Origin: Megaustenia siamemsis
Lineage: Eukaryota > Mollusca > Gastropoda > Stylommatophora > Ariophantidae
Assembly (NCBI GenBank): GCA_032433765.1
Contig: JAVIAB010000092.1
Span: forward strand, 66,144,666 to 66,208,665
DNA length: 64,000 bases
Direction of reading: 5' to 3'
Position numbers and translations under genes: made by a program. Numbering within the stretch: the stretch's first letter is position 1; every line of letters starts with the position of its first letter. Shown in pieces: positions 13,331 through 23,582 of this stretch. A model generated the notes under the pieces. The model worked only from the letters and a program-made list of their open reading frames with translations, was not told the DNA's origin and made no database searches.

Positions 13331-14150
13331 AGTGCTCTGCCGTTAACATTTGTTGCTTTGGAATATTTGTTTTCTATCTGACACCAGTTCACATTTGTTG
13401 CTTTAGAATATTTGTTTTCTATCTGACACCAGTTCACATTTGTTGCTTTAGAATATTTGTTTTCTTCTGACACCAGTTCACATTTGTTGCTTTGGAATAT
13501 TTGTTTTCTATCTGACACCAGTTCACATTTGTTGCTTTAGAATATTTGTTTTCTATCTGACACCAGTTCACATTTGTTGCTTTGGAATATTTGTTTTCTA
13601 TCTGACACCAGTTCACATTTGTTGCTTTAGAATATTTGTTTTCTATCTGACACCAGTTCACATTTGTTGCTTTGGAATATTTGTTTTCTATCTGACACCA
13701 GTTCACATTCCTGGCTTTGTAATATTTGTTTTCTATCTGACACCAATTCACATTTGTTGCTTTGGAATATTTATTTTCTACCTGACACCAGTTCACATTT
13801 GTTGCTTTAGAATATTTGTTTTCTATCTGACACCAGTTCACATCTGTTGCTTTAGAATATTTATTTTCTATCTGACACCAGTTCACATCTGTTGCTTTAG
13901 AACATTTGTTTTCTACCTGACACCAGTTCACATTTGTTGCTTTGGAATATTTGTTTTCTACCTGTCACCAGTTCACATTTGTTGCTTTGGAATATTTGTT
14001 TTCTACCTGACACCAGTTCACATTTGTTACTTTGAAATATTTGTTTAATATCTAACACCAGTTCACATTTGTTACTTTGAGATATTTGTTTTCTACCTGA
14101 CACCAGTTCACATTTGTTGTTTTAGAATATATGTTTTCTACCTGATGAAG
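13331..14150. repeat. 45-bp minisatellite, about 18 copies
   Basis: The unit (containing ctgacaccagttcacatttg) repeats every 45 bp. As 45 is a multiple of 3, the minus strand keeps a 15-residue repeat (NWCQIENKYSKATNV) open for up to 165 codons. Copies differ by scattered substitutions. There is no start context or neighbouring exon that supports a real protein. Confidence 0.93.
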
Positions 14151-14170
14151 ACTTTTGTCGAAACGTCATT
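14142..14170 (+). ncRNA. hammerhead-ribozyme-like core motif
   Basis: The bases ctgatga, a small gac-tttt-gtc stem, then gaaac and gtc, occur in the order of a minimal hammerhead core. Such motifs are known from Penelope-like retroelements. I could not find a convincing stem I, so activity is doubtful. Confidence 0.4.
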
Positions 14171-14288
14171 GTTTATCTCGTCTCTGTACTACTTTAGTTG
14201 ATTCATACAATTTTGTCTATTTGACATGTTCTCTACAGCTCTACTCAAGGCCCCGCTTAGTATTTAATACTTAATATATGTTATGTTT

Positions 14289-14548
14289 AGTGAGCCGCGA
14301 TAGCTCAGTGGTTAGTGAACTGGACTACAAAGGACAAGAGGTACGGTTCGATTCCAACCGACGACTTCCGGGTTCACCCAGCCTTAAATGGGTACCGATT
14401 TTTTTTCTGGGAAAGTAAAGTGGCACGGGCGTAATACCTGCCACATTACCCCAAAAATCATGTGCTGAAGGTCTGTAAAATGTATGGTCACTAACACCAT
14501 ATTCCCTATATACGTCACTTGGCGTGACGGAGCTCTTTACTTTACTTT
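14289..14548 (+). repeat. tRNA-derived SINE, family 1, copy 4
   Basis: Plus-strand copy with gagccgcgatagctcagtgg, B box ggttcgattcc and the standard body. The flanks tatgttatgttt and tatattatgttt look like a slightly diverged target duplication. Confidence 0.92.
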
Positions 14549-14909
14549 ATATATTATGTTTGTTTTTATCACATTACAAATAATACATTGCAAAATGTTG
14601 AGCTCTGCAACAGTTAGATAACATTTTAAATACATGAAATATTGAATGCACGAAAAACCCAGGTTGGAAGGAAAGATTTGGGATAGCATGACAACTTGAA
14701 TGGAAGAAAAAGAAAGAGTATATGAGATCGTTGATAATCTCAACAAACAGTGGTTTGAGGTCAAAATTGATCATCGACGTCATGGGGTAAAACAGATAAT
14801 GATGACGTCAACAACAAAAACGGAATTATAAAATGTAGGCCTCAATACCACTTCGTATTTTTCGAGGTTGGAGGTCCCTGTATAAAGTAAAGGAACTCAA
14901 TTATTGAGT
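14549..14909. other. no recognisable feature
   Basis: No supported gene. Confidence 0.4.
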
Positions 14910-14943
14910 GCGTTCTCTGTCTCTTTCTCTTTCCTCTCTCTCT

Positions 14944-14985
<42 letters not shown>

Positions 14986-14990
14986 GTATA

Positions 14991-15031
<41 letters not shown>

Positions 15032-15150
15032 CGAGAGAGGCATAGAGAGAGACAGAGAGTGACCGAGAGAGAGACAGAAAGATAGACAGAGAGAGACAAA
15101 AAGAGAGACATAGAGAGAGCGAAAGAGATAGACAGAGAGAGACAGAGAGA
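14910..15150. repeat. CT, TA and GA low-complexity block
   Basis: A ct-rich stretch, a ta run (about 14,997-15,030) and a gaga-rich stretch form an imperfect inverted structure, because ct and ga are complementary. Confidence 0.9.
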
Positions 15151-15594
15151 TTATATTGATTGATGTATGTCATAACACCATTGAGTTGGCTGTGAACATT
15201 AGCTCTTAAACATCAAGGTCGATGTGACAAGCTACATTGGCTGTCTTGATTTCTTTTATTATGTTGGTGAAACAATGATCAAACTTAAAGCTACTGCAGT
15301 ACTATGTCTTCTATATCAATAACCCTTTAGCTGCAAGGACTACTATGATCCTCATGTGGTTGATCAGTTTGTTGTTAATTTTTCTTTTTATTATCGCAAT
15401 ACTCTGCATAAACAGATCATTAAATTTGTAGCAGCTGATACCGTTTCTAGACACGTTTATATGCCATACAGTGTGCTAGTACCACACCTTAGACAACTGT
15501 AAAGTTGACGTCATTACAGTTCTACGTACTTCTGAGCTGAAATCTCCATTCTTTTGCTTGATAATTATAGACAGTAGTGACAGTATTTTGTAGT
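15151..15594. other. no recognisable feature
   Basis: No supported gene. Confidence 0.4.
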
Positions 15595-15627
15595 ATTATA
15601 GTAGTAATAGTAACATAGTTAATAGTT

Positions 15628-15669
<42 letters not shown>

Positions 15670-15975
15670 ATAGTAGTAGTAGTAGTAGCACCAATAGTAG
15701 CGGCAGAAACAATAGTAGTAATAGTGGTATTAGCAGAAATAGTACTTGTATTATTAATGGTAGCGATGCAGCAATGTAATATAATTGTCAGCAGAAACAG
15801 CTTTAGTGGTAGATCCAGTAGCGGTAGTTTTAGTAGCAGCTGTAATAGTAGTAATATTAGCAGTTGCAATATTCGTAGCAGCAGTTGTAGTAGTATTGTT
15901 AGTAGTATTAGTAATAGTAGCAATAATAGTAATAGTTGTTGTAGTAATAGTTGATGTTATTATTGTTATTATCGT
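15595..15975. repeat. (AGT)n-type trinucleotide array
   Basis: tagtag units that grade into agc/att/gtt variants. All overlapping open frames are serine-, threonine- or valine-rich artefacts. Confidence 0.9.
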
Positions 15976-16469
15976 GGTTGTATAGGCTCCACGGTTCACA
16001 ATAACAATTCAACAACTTCACTGACAGTTGCCTCGTGTGATTTTCTCCTTCACGTGACAGCACTGACCAATCGGTGAACCCTAAAGCATCGTTCTCGTTT
16101 TGAAGAATTAAGATGATTTTGTATTCTTTTGATATAATCGGAACGGTTTAAGGCATGCTCCTAAAAAAAAATATGCTAAAAGGAATCACGTTTAAATGTG
16201 TACCTTATACACGGCTTTAATTATAGTTACACAGCTCGGGAAATGACTACCCAGGCAATCAACAAAACATGACACGTGATTCTGTGAAACCTGAAACACT
16301 CTACTTTTGATAAAAACATGAAACTCTTTACTCTCTAGTGCCATTAGCACTAAGATATTTCAAGTATGTTACTTTATGATGACATTACGTGCATTATTAT
16401 TACCGTCACTTCATTAAAGACATACATTTTTATTTTATGATGAACATGTTCGGAGTGCAATGATGATGA
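15976..16469. other. left flank of Polinton element 1, nothing else seen
   Basis: No gene or repeat supported. Its last six bases (16,470-16,475, cccgca) form the left target duplication of element 1. Confidence 0.5.
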
Positions 16470-16475
16470 CCCGCA

Positions 16476-17538
16476 AGTAGTAAGGAATTCCTGCATACAT
16501 ACGCCAAAAGTTCGGCCACATTTTTTATATGTCCTATAAAACAAGTGTCTGAACATTTTATAATGTGGCCGCACATTTTTTTTTTGTTGAGCGTTCGGCT
16601 GGAATGGTGATTTTTTTTTTGTTCGGTTGGTTCCGGCCGTGACCTGTCGACCCGTGACCCAGTGATCCGCGCTGGCTCGGCTGAGGGCAGGATCGGCGAC
16701 CCGTGACGTCTCGTGATCGGTCGGCGTCTCGTGATGTAAACACACGTGATTATCCTATTGTTATGGATTTTAAATGCTGTAGCGGTGAGCTTGTTATGGA
16801 GGAACTAGGAAAAATTAAAACGCGTGTTCAAAAAAACTGAAACATGTTGACGCGTGTTATCTCTCCTCACTTTATTTTTATTGGTTTTTAGTGTTAGTCC
16901 ATAGCTTCACTGTAACACGTGTTTGAATAAATAATTAGATAAAATACCTCCTTTAACCACTGTCACAAAGATATTATATCCCAGCATACGCTCATCAACA
17001 TCATCAAGTACCGGTTAGTGTAGAGTGATCATCCGCAACTTTCGATCTTTAACGAAATAATAAAAGTGAAAGCTTTAAAGTGTTACTCTTCAATAAAACA
17101 TGCAGCCCGCCCGTATAAGACTGGGGCTATGAACTGGTCGGAACTTACATCGTAGGCCTCTATAAGCTTAACACATGACAACTAACACGTAAATGACTGG
17201 GTGACCACCGAGGGAACGATCGACGTGCTCTAAGGCGAATGTTTACTTTTCAAATCTATTAGCGTTTCGCGGTTCTAAAACTTGGGGAAAGCGGTATTGC
17301 AGGGGTTGTGTGCCATGTGTTTATATTTTCAGGAGAAGAGTACCTGATTCAGTGGTTATCTCGGGTGTAAGTGTGGTTGAGTATTATTCCTTAAGGTATC
17401 TGTGTGCTGATATCGGGTGACCATAAGATAGGTGGGGAAATTTAAATAACGTATTGGTTGTGATGATTCTAAAAATGGAGAAAAGGGGTGTTTTCCCTTT
17501 TGATTGTTCGTCTCATCATCATCACCCCGACCACCCAC

Positions 17539-17585
<47 letters not shown>

Positions 17586-17760
17586 ACATTCAAGTTAAAT
17601 CAAGTCAAATGAAACAAATACTTTCTATATTTAATTTCACAGCTTTTTTATTAATACAGCGGAGAACAGATATTTGAAAATATTTCTGTCCGGTTGATCA
17701 ATTTATTAATTTTAACCATCTGGGCTTCCTCCCTCCTGTTTTGGTGGTACTGTCTGTTTG
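16476..17760 (+). repeat. element 1 left terminal inverted repeat
   Basis: It matches the reverse complement of 23,583-24,846 with small indels. Shared landmarks are taaggaattcctg near the end, tctgaacattttataatgtg, the cggttgatcaattta-like segment and the inner edge ccctcctgttttg. A (CT)n run lies at 17,541-17,584, opposite a GA run in the other repeat. Identity is visibly lower than for element 2, so element 1 is older. The inner edge lies within the 3' end of the PC4-like gene. Confidence 0.92.
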
Positions 17761-18422
17761 TGTTTGCAATGTCTATCAAACACAGGTGCATAGGAAGGTT
17801 GATTAGCGTTCAAAACACAACCCCCCTCCATTTTGACAAAACCTTCATCAAAGACAGAATAGGTAATTGGTGACTCCGTTGAATCACCCGGGGCATTCAT
17901 GCTGACTGCAGGATCTTTAGTCTGGTTAACAAGAGTGAGGTTCTGGTTAACAAGAGGTAACGTGTAGTTGTGGTTTTTGTTAACGAGAGGTGCGTGTAGT
18001 GGAGGTTCTGGTTAACAAGAGGTGGCGTGTAGTTGAGGTTCTGGTTAACAAGAGGTGGCGTGTAGTTGAGGTTCTGGTTAACAAGAGGTGGCGTTTAGTT
18101 GAGGTTCTGGTTAACAAGTGGTGGTGTGTACTTGAGTTTTGCAAAAGCGGATAAAATTGCATCTCACATCTCAACTAGCGTGATAAATTCCTCTCTCGAG
18201 AGCGTTATCCCAGTTCTGGTAGGAAACTTCAAAAAACTATCACAGCTATATGTCCTTATGTTTATCAATGGTCTGTTACGAAAAACACAAACTGACAGTG
18301 CATTAACGCCATCCTTTGACAATGGAATTATATTCTCATTACCACGTGACATGAAAATGCGCACTTTTTATTTGATCACAAATATCAAACGAAGTTGGTA
18401 TATTCACGCTACATGACTCCAT
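17712..18422 (-). pseudogene. PC4-like (transcription coactivator p15 fold) gene, broken
   Basis: The minus strand starts with MES at 18,422. After an early frameshift it carries a PC4-like block: ALSVCVFRNRPLINIRTY, then FLKFPTRTGITLSREEF and ITLV. This matches the intact gene at 47,978-48,763 (AVSVSRYRAKTLIHLRKY, LKFPTLYGITLTQPEF). PC4 proteins bind single-stranded DNA and act in transcription and replication. Downstream come 33-bp repeats and a tail ending at 17,712, without the AT-hook of the other copy. At least two frameshifts or stops break the frame. The last codons lie inside the left TIR. It is transcribed opposite to the core genes, from a promoter shared in sequence with element 2. 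Confidence 0.75.
17925..18120. repeat. 33-bp tandem repeat inside PC4-like gene
   Basis: About five copies of a 33-bp unit containing ggttctggttaacaagagg. On the minus strand it encodes an 11-residue repeat (LVNQNLNYTPP) in the frame of the PC4-like gene. Repeats also follow the PC4 domain in the element 2 gene, but with a different unit. Confidence 0.88.
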
Positions 18423-18535
18423 ATTCAAAGAAAACAAACACAAACCACTCAGTAACAGACGCTGGTTATCTGTGTGTGTGCTTATATACTGATCGACTGA
18501 GCTTTACACCTTACTGTAATCGGGTCGAGGACCGT

Positions 18536-18562
18536 CTATTTATAGTAACTAATGCAATACGT
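18536..18562 (-). promoter_or_regulatory. TATA promoter of PC4-like gene (shared with element 2)
   Basis: On the minus strand this reads acgtattgca, then ttagttactataaatag, nearly base for base the same as 47,821-47,846. It contains a TATA box (tataaatag). It lies about 120 bp upstream of the start codon here and about 140 bp in element 2, with different intervening sequence. Confidence 0.7.
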
Positions 18563-18920
18563 TATAAGGCGTGTTGAGACATGTTCTGTGATGACCCCCC
18601 ACCCCGGAAGTGACCCCTCGGACTGAGACAAGGGCTGATGTGTGGGAAATCCTCGGCTGACCTGGCCGATGATGTATGAAATAATTGTGTATGTATGTGT
18701 GTGTATAACAGTTTGGTCTCAGGTAACGCGTCCTAAGACTAGGAAACCCCGTACTGTTTATATGTGATGCAGTTTTTAAAATAGGTGTGAGTTAAAGCGG
18801 GGAAAGTTCGCGTGTTGACCTAAAATCACTTGTTGTCACTGTTAAATCCCATTCAGCGTCGTCGAGGAGGGAAAATATATTTGTTTGGGTGATATAATCA
18901 CTAAAGTGTCAATTGTGAGG
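18563..18920. other. element 1 internal gap between divergent genes
   Basis: No gene seen. The block separates the minus-strand PC4-like gene from the plus-strand core genes, so it should hold the promoter of the core operon-like set. I see no DNA polymerase remnants here. Confidence 0.5.
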
Positions 18921-19534
18921 ATGGATCCCGATGGAAACACCCATTCACAACTCTGATAGCCGGGCCTACAGGGTGTGGGAAAACAGTATTTGTGCAAAAG
19001 TTTATACAGAACCTTCACGAGTTAGCTGTCCCCGTACCGGAGGAAGTTAAATGGTGTTATGGGGAATGGCTACCAATATACGAGACTATGGGATCAGTGA
19101 GATGTATCGAGAGTCTACCAGACATTGATAAATTGGAAGGTGGTAAGAAGAGAAGACTGATCGTTATTGATGACTTGATGTCGAAGACGGACAAGAGGGT
19201 AGCAAAATTATTCACCAAATGTAGTCATCACAGAGATATTAGTGTGATGTACATTGTTCAAAACCTATTCGGAAAAAATAGGAACACCAAACCATAAGCC
19301 TCAATACACACTATTTAGTCCTTTTCAAGAATCAGAGAGACGGAAGTCAAATTATCAATCTGGCTAAAAAATGTACCCACGATATGTGGGGTACCTCCAA
19401 GATAGTTTTAAGGACGTGACAGCGTCTCCTCACTGTTACTTGTTGGTTGATCTTCGTGAGGATACACCGGATTATCTTAGGTTGTGAACAAAAATATTCC
19501 CAGGGGAGAGACAAATCGTCTACGTCGCAAAGTA
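18921..19534 (+). pseudogene. Polinton packaging ATPase (FtsK/HerA, A32-like), broken
   Basis: This would power DNA packaging into capsids. The reading shows a Walker A motif (AGPTGCGKT, near 18,960) and a Walker B motif (RRLIVIDDLM, near 19,155-19,185), then the sensor-like YIVQNLF near 19,250. The gene is broken: a frameshift follows the start codon at 18,921, another follows NTKP near 19,293, another lies at the a-run near 19,370, and a TGA near 19,485 interrupts the last part. Length of about 205 codons fits the family. The next gene starts 7 bp downstream, as expected for the compact Polinton core. Confidence 0.9.
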
Positions 19535-19540
19535 ACAAAA

Positions 19541-19866
19541 ATGTGCGAAGAATCACTTAGACTATACGGTGAAATGTTGAAATGTATGCGCGCAGCCACA
19601 CCGAACGGTTTAAGATCCATATTGAAAACAGCCTCTCCCAAACTGATTAACTTGTGTACGAGTGTTGTCGTAACATATTAAAAGGTAATGTTAAACTCAC
19701 TCAGCGACAGAAGTGCGAGCTACGTCGACACAAGAACAAGCTGAGACTTCTCACTAAAAATAAAGCAACTCTTAAGAGGTGGAAAGAGATTCTACAAACC
19801 GGTGGATTCATATGTGCTTTGATCCGACGTATTAGGTGTTCTCGGTGGAGTACTAGTTGCGTAACA
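19541..19866 (+). pseudogene. small basic Polinton protein (role unassigned), frameshifted
   Basis: It starts MCEESLRLYGEML at 19,541. It changes frame near 19,670 and continues with NILKGNVKLTQRQ, a lysine/arginine-rich segment and a hydrophobic GGFICAL end. A protein of this layout (about 110 residues, basic, with a hydrophobic GGF-type C-terminus) regularly follows the ATPase in Polintons. I do not know its function; a virion or DNA-binding role is only a guess. Confidence 0.7.
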
Positions 19867-20309
19867 ATGACCAAAAAATTTAGTTTGGTGGATCCTCGAT
19901 TGCTCGAGGGTCTGAAACAGACAACTACCATGCATCCGAGGCGATCAATGACAACTTGAGAGATTTAGATGATGAAATGCAACGTATCCTAGTCCGCGAA
20001 GAATTATCACCCGTTGATAATGTCAGAGTGTACCAACGTCCTCTCCATCAGTATTTAACTAGATTGGATCAGTATAAACGACGATCATTGGGTTTGGTCG
20101 ATCTCATTCAACACAACACATTAACAGAAATAAACTCCTTCTCCGCCACCATCACTCGAGGTACCACCAGAGCAGACCAAGACACCAACAGCGGAAAGCC
20201 CAAAGATAAGAAACGAAAAACTCCGCAGGTAACCACATATAAACTGAGACCTAAAAAAAGAAAGAGCGGAATCCCAACACCAAAATGGGAACGGTGGAGA
20301 AAATATTGA
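19867..20309 (+). pseudogene. Polinton conserved protein upstream of integrase, frameshifted
   Basis: It begins MTKKFSLVDPRLLEGL at 19,867. After one frameshift near 19,945 it goes on with LRDLDDEMQRIL and a lysine-rich C-terminal half ending at 20,309. The start overlaps the end of the preceding small protein, and its end overlaps the integrase start (20,285). It resembles a conserved Polinton protein of unknown role between the ATPase and the integrase. Confidence 0.65.
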
Positions 20310-21311
20310 GACGTCATTACTTTGACCCTAGTCGACCAGGGGCGTATAGTGGTGCAACGGTCCTGCAACGTAACACCAAACTATGACTTAACGAGATCAA
20401 TCGGTGGTTGGGTCATCAGGATGCCTATATCCTTCATAAACCAATTCGTCGCAGATTTGAAAGGCGCCCCATTATAACGAGTGGACCCCAGCAGCAATAT
20501 CAGGCAGACCTAATTGATTTGAGACATTTGAAAAAACACAACGACGGGTATTCCTATTTGGTTTCTTGCGTGGACGTTTTCAGTAAATTTGCATGGTCTG
20601 TACTGATGCGAAACAAAAACAGGGAAATCATTAGTGGAAGCCTTAGGTAAGATATTTCTTGATGGGAAACCCGCGGTTTTCAAACCGATACAGGGTCAGA
20701 GTTTCTGAACAGAACATTTCAGAAAATCCTCGCTGACAACAACGTTCACTTTTTCACTATACAGAACGAAGATATTAAGGCCGCCGTGATGGAACGCTTT
20801 AATAGGACTGAAACAACGGATGTGGCGATATTTCACGAAATCCAATAAACTGTCTTATGTCCGAGTCCTACCCGCCCTACTTCAAAGTTATAACCATTCG
20901 TATCACAGAAGTATAAAAATGGCACCGGTCGACGTCAGCACAGACAATCAAGAACAGGTATCGAACACGTTGTACAAACGCAGCTTGAAATTTGAAAGAC
21001 CCCTGTATAAGGTCGGCGATCGAGTTAGACTGGTCCTGGGCAGAGCAAGTTTTAAAAAGGTTTATGCCCCGGCTTGGACGGAGGAATTGTTTTCTATCGG
21101 TCGAGTAAATAAAACAAACTCCGTTACATATGTGTTGAAAGACGATAAGGGCGACGAGATGGAGGGGTCATTCTACACACCAGAAATTCAAAAAGTTGGA
21201 GACAAACACGATTACAGAATCGAGAGTATCATAACCGAGCGTCGCACATCATTTTGCCGAAAAGAGAGTTTAGTCATGTGGTTTGGGTACGATTCCTCAT
21301 TCAACAGTTGA
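20285..21311 (+). pseudogene. Polinton retroviral-type integrase (DDE, rve), broken
   Basis: This would insert the element and create the 6-bp duplication. The N-terminal part (from MGTVEKILRR at 20,285) is followed by the catalytic core. The first Asp is in QYQADLIDL (about 20,495-20,520), the second Asp in DTGSEF (about 20,690) and the Glu in VMERFN (about 20,785-20,805), so the DDE triad is preserved. An SH3-like C-terminal part follows (YKVGDRVRL, then WTEELFSIGRV). Frameshifts or stops near 20,385, 20,650 and 20,690-20,815 break the frame, so it cannot make active enzyme. About 340 codons fits the family. Confidence 0.9.
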
Positions 21312-21349
21312 ATACCGACCAAGCACATTGTCAGATACAAAAAATAGAT

Positions 21350-21769
21350 ATGAGAGAAGAGGAAAAAGAAGGAGATGAAGAAAAGGAAATGGTTATTTTA
21401 CCCTGGTTAAAAACAGGGGGTAAAGCCTTGCTCAGAGAAGGATTGGGGACCGGACTGCATGTCGCACAGGACGCCTTAGCCGGGAGAAATGTCGTTGAAG
21501 CTTTCAAAGAACGAACTAAGGAGGCCAGTCAGCGGTTGATACACGGGGCCGTATACCACCTGAGTGGTAACAACCAATCAGTAAGTGGTTTACGACGACG
21601 ACAAAGCATAAAGCGAGTCCTGAAGGTACCTCAACCCGGAGAACCCGTTAGGAAGAGGATAAAACCAAGAGCTAGACAGTTCCTCCTTCATTCGGCGCAC
21701 AACAAGAAGACGAAGACTAGAGTGTCGGTGGCAAAGGATATTTTCGATGAATATTGTCTCTCATTCATC
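21350..21769 (+). CDS. minor-capsid-like basic protein (pVI/pX-like position)
   Basis: An open frame starting MREEEKEG at 21,350. It has an acidic start, then an amphipathic stretch (WLKTGGKALLREGLGTGLHV and VVEAFKERTKEAS) and an Arg/Lys-rich end. Polintons carry a small protein with the GxALxxG...LxGxxVxxxxxER pattern just before the major capsid gene; a minor capsid role by analogy with adenoviruses is often proposed. The frame stays open past 21,769 into capsid-gene sequence, suggesting a lost stop or a frameshift at the junction. Confidence 0.6.
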
Positions 21770-23054
21770 CCAAGTCGTGTGAATTTCTTCACTCAGGTTC
21801 GGATTTATTTAGCGTGTAACCCACACAGACATCTCTAGACTCATGTCAAATTATTAGAATTCGTCTGATCGCGGCCTTATCGCATGGGAAACCCATCGAG
21901 TGTTTCATTTCTGGAAACAGCGATGAGTATCTAGATTTTTTCAACACGTTTTTGCATCTGCGGGTCATGATCACCCTCCCCAACTGGGATAGTGTACCAT
22001 CGGATGTTGAGGTAGGTCCAGTCAACAATTATCTTCACAGTCAATTTTCACAAGTCGACGTATCTCTAAACGACACGTTGGTTACACTATCGGAGAATAC
22101 CTATCCTTTTAGAGCAGTGTTTGAGGCTACGCTAAACTACGGGGAGGATGCAAAACGGGATACTCGACGGCCGCTTCTTTCTACAAAGACACAGCGGGCC
22201 ACCACGATAATATGAAAGAAAATGAGTGAATTAATACACGGCGCAATTTGACTTCGAGGAAGTAAAGAGGTTGAAATGATGGGTCGTTTGCACTCTGATG
22301 TCTTTATGCAGGATCGTTACATGATAAACAGAGTCGATGTAAAGATCAAACTCACGCCCTCTAAGGATGTGTTCAACATCATTTCTCATGATAAATCTGT
22401 GGGTTATAAGAGTGTTATCACCTACGCCGCGCTTGTGGACAGTAAATCTACGCTAAACCCCGCGATTTCTCTGGCCCACGAAAAGGCTCTTTTAAGCGGG
22501 AATGCTCGGTACCCGATCAAGAGGGTTACCATCAAAACATTTTCTATCGCTACCTGATGTTCTCCCCCAGTCAAGACAATTTATTTTTGTCTCAAACACC
22601 AACCCGTATAGTGATAGTTCTGATTACCGCCAGTGCCTTTAATTGTCTTATACCGCTAACCCGTTCAATTTTCAACACTTCGGTTGGAATTATATGAACC
22701 TGACGGTCGACGGGAGATGCATTTTCGGAAAGCCTCTAACTATGGACTTGAACGAAATCAATACGCGAGAGCCTTTTTTGTACAAATCTGGCCATGTGTC
22801 TTATTGGTAAAGACTCTGGGAATAACATTGATTATCGAGAGTTCAAGGACGAATTTTGTCTAATTGGTTTTGACCTCTCCTCCAGCCTACTAGACGGTCC
22901 CCACTTTGAGTTAGCGACAAGCAGGCCCTTGTCGATAGAGCTCAAGTTCGTCGCTACTACAACTACTCCCCTTCAAGTTATCGTCTACGCCGAGTTGGAC
23001 ACAGTACTCGAGGTGTCCAAGACACGGCAGGTTCTAACAGACTTTGCCGTTTGA
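21770..23054 (+). pseudogene. Polinton major capsid protein (double jelly-roll), broken
   Basis: This would form the virion shell. Recognisable blocks are YLDFFNTFLHLRVMITL and VGPVNNYLHSQFSQVDVSL (about 21,930-22,070), MMGRLHSDVFMQDRYM (about 22,276), ALLSGNARYPIKR (about 22,485), NPFNFQHFGWNYM (about 22,660) and a C-terminal QVIVYAELDTVLEV ending at 23,054. These follow the order of the Polinton major capsid gene. The frame changes several times (near 21,830-21,850, 22,190-22,260, 22,550-22,660 and 22,790) and the region between the first two blocks is shortened, so the copy is dead. Confidence 0.9.
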
Positions 23055-23064
23055 GAGGAAGAAA

Positions 23065-23539
23065 ATGAACACTGAGGAGATTTACAACCTTTGGATATCG
23101 GATATTTTCGTTCGACGTTGTTCCCTTGTTAGTGTCCTTCCAAGAAACCACTTACTGCCCAGCATCGACCCAACCGCGACTTTTATCATAAACACCGACC
23201 CTGCCCACAAACCTGGTGAGCATTGGGTGGCCCTCTTTATAACGGTATCGGAGAATGTGAGTATTTCTATTCCTACGGTTTACCTCCCAAACACATGGAT
23301 ATTTTAAACTTTATCGAGCGGAATTCACACGTTCCATTCGTCTACAACCCGGGGTGTTACAAGATTTGTTTAGCAACCCGTATGGTCTCTATTGTGTTTA
23401 TTATATAATTTTTAAGTGTCGTGGCTCGAAGCATAACATAATTCTCATGCCTTTATTTTCGAGGCAACACATTAACGATCGTATCGGTTATCGTTTGCTC
23501 ACTCCGTGGATATTTCGGCTTCGTGGGGCCCATGGATGA
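23065..23539 (+). pseudogene. adenain-like cysteine protease (Ulp1 fold), broken
   Basis: The maturation protease of Polinton virions. It starts MNTEEIYNLW at 23,065. The His motif is NTDPAHKPGEHWVALF (about 23,190-23,240). The frame then shifts to CEYFYSYGLPPKHMD; the catalytic acidic position usually found in this block appears to be Tyr. After another shift the Cys motif reads NPYGLYCVYYI (about 23,365-23,400). It ends at 23,539, just before the right TIR. Two frameshifts and the probable loss of the acid make it inactive. Confidence 0.87.
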
Positions 23540-23582
23540 CCAAATTCATCAACCGGGCAGTAATATTTTTTATAGAAATTTA

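Noticed and set aside
13434..13931. 165-codon minus-strand protein with 15-residue repeats
   Set aside because: The period of 45 bp is divisible by 3, so the array is open by chance; no flanking exon or start context supports it.
13331..14150. CRISPR-like array (45-bp regular units)
   Set aside because: Units are contiguous with no unique spacers, and the DNA is animal-like.
15595..15975. Serine-, threonine- and valine-rich frames on both strands
   Set aside because: Products of a trinucleotide array.
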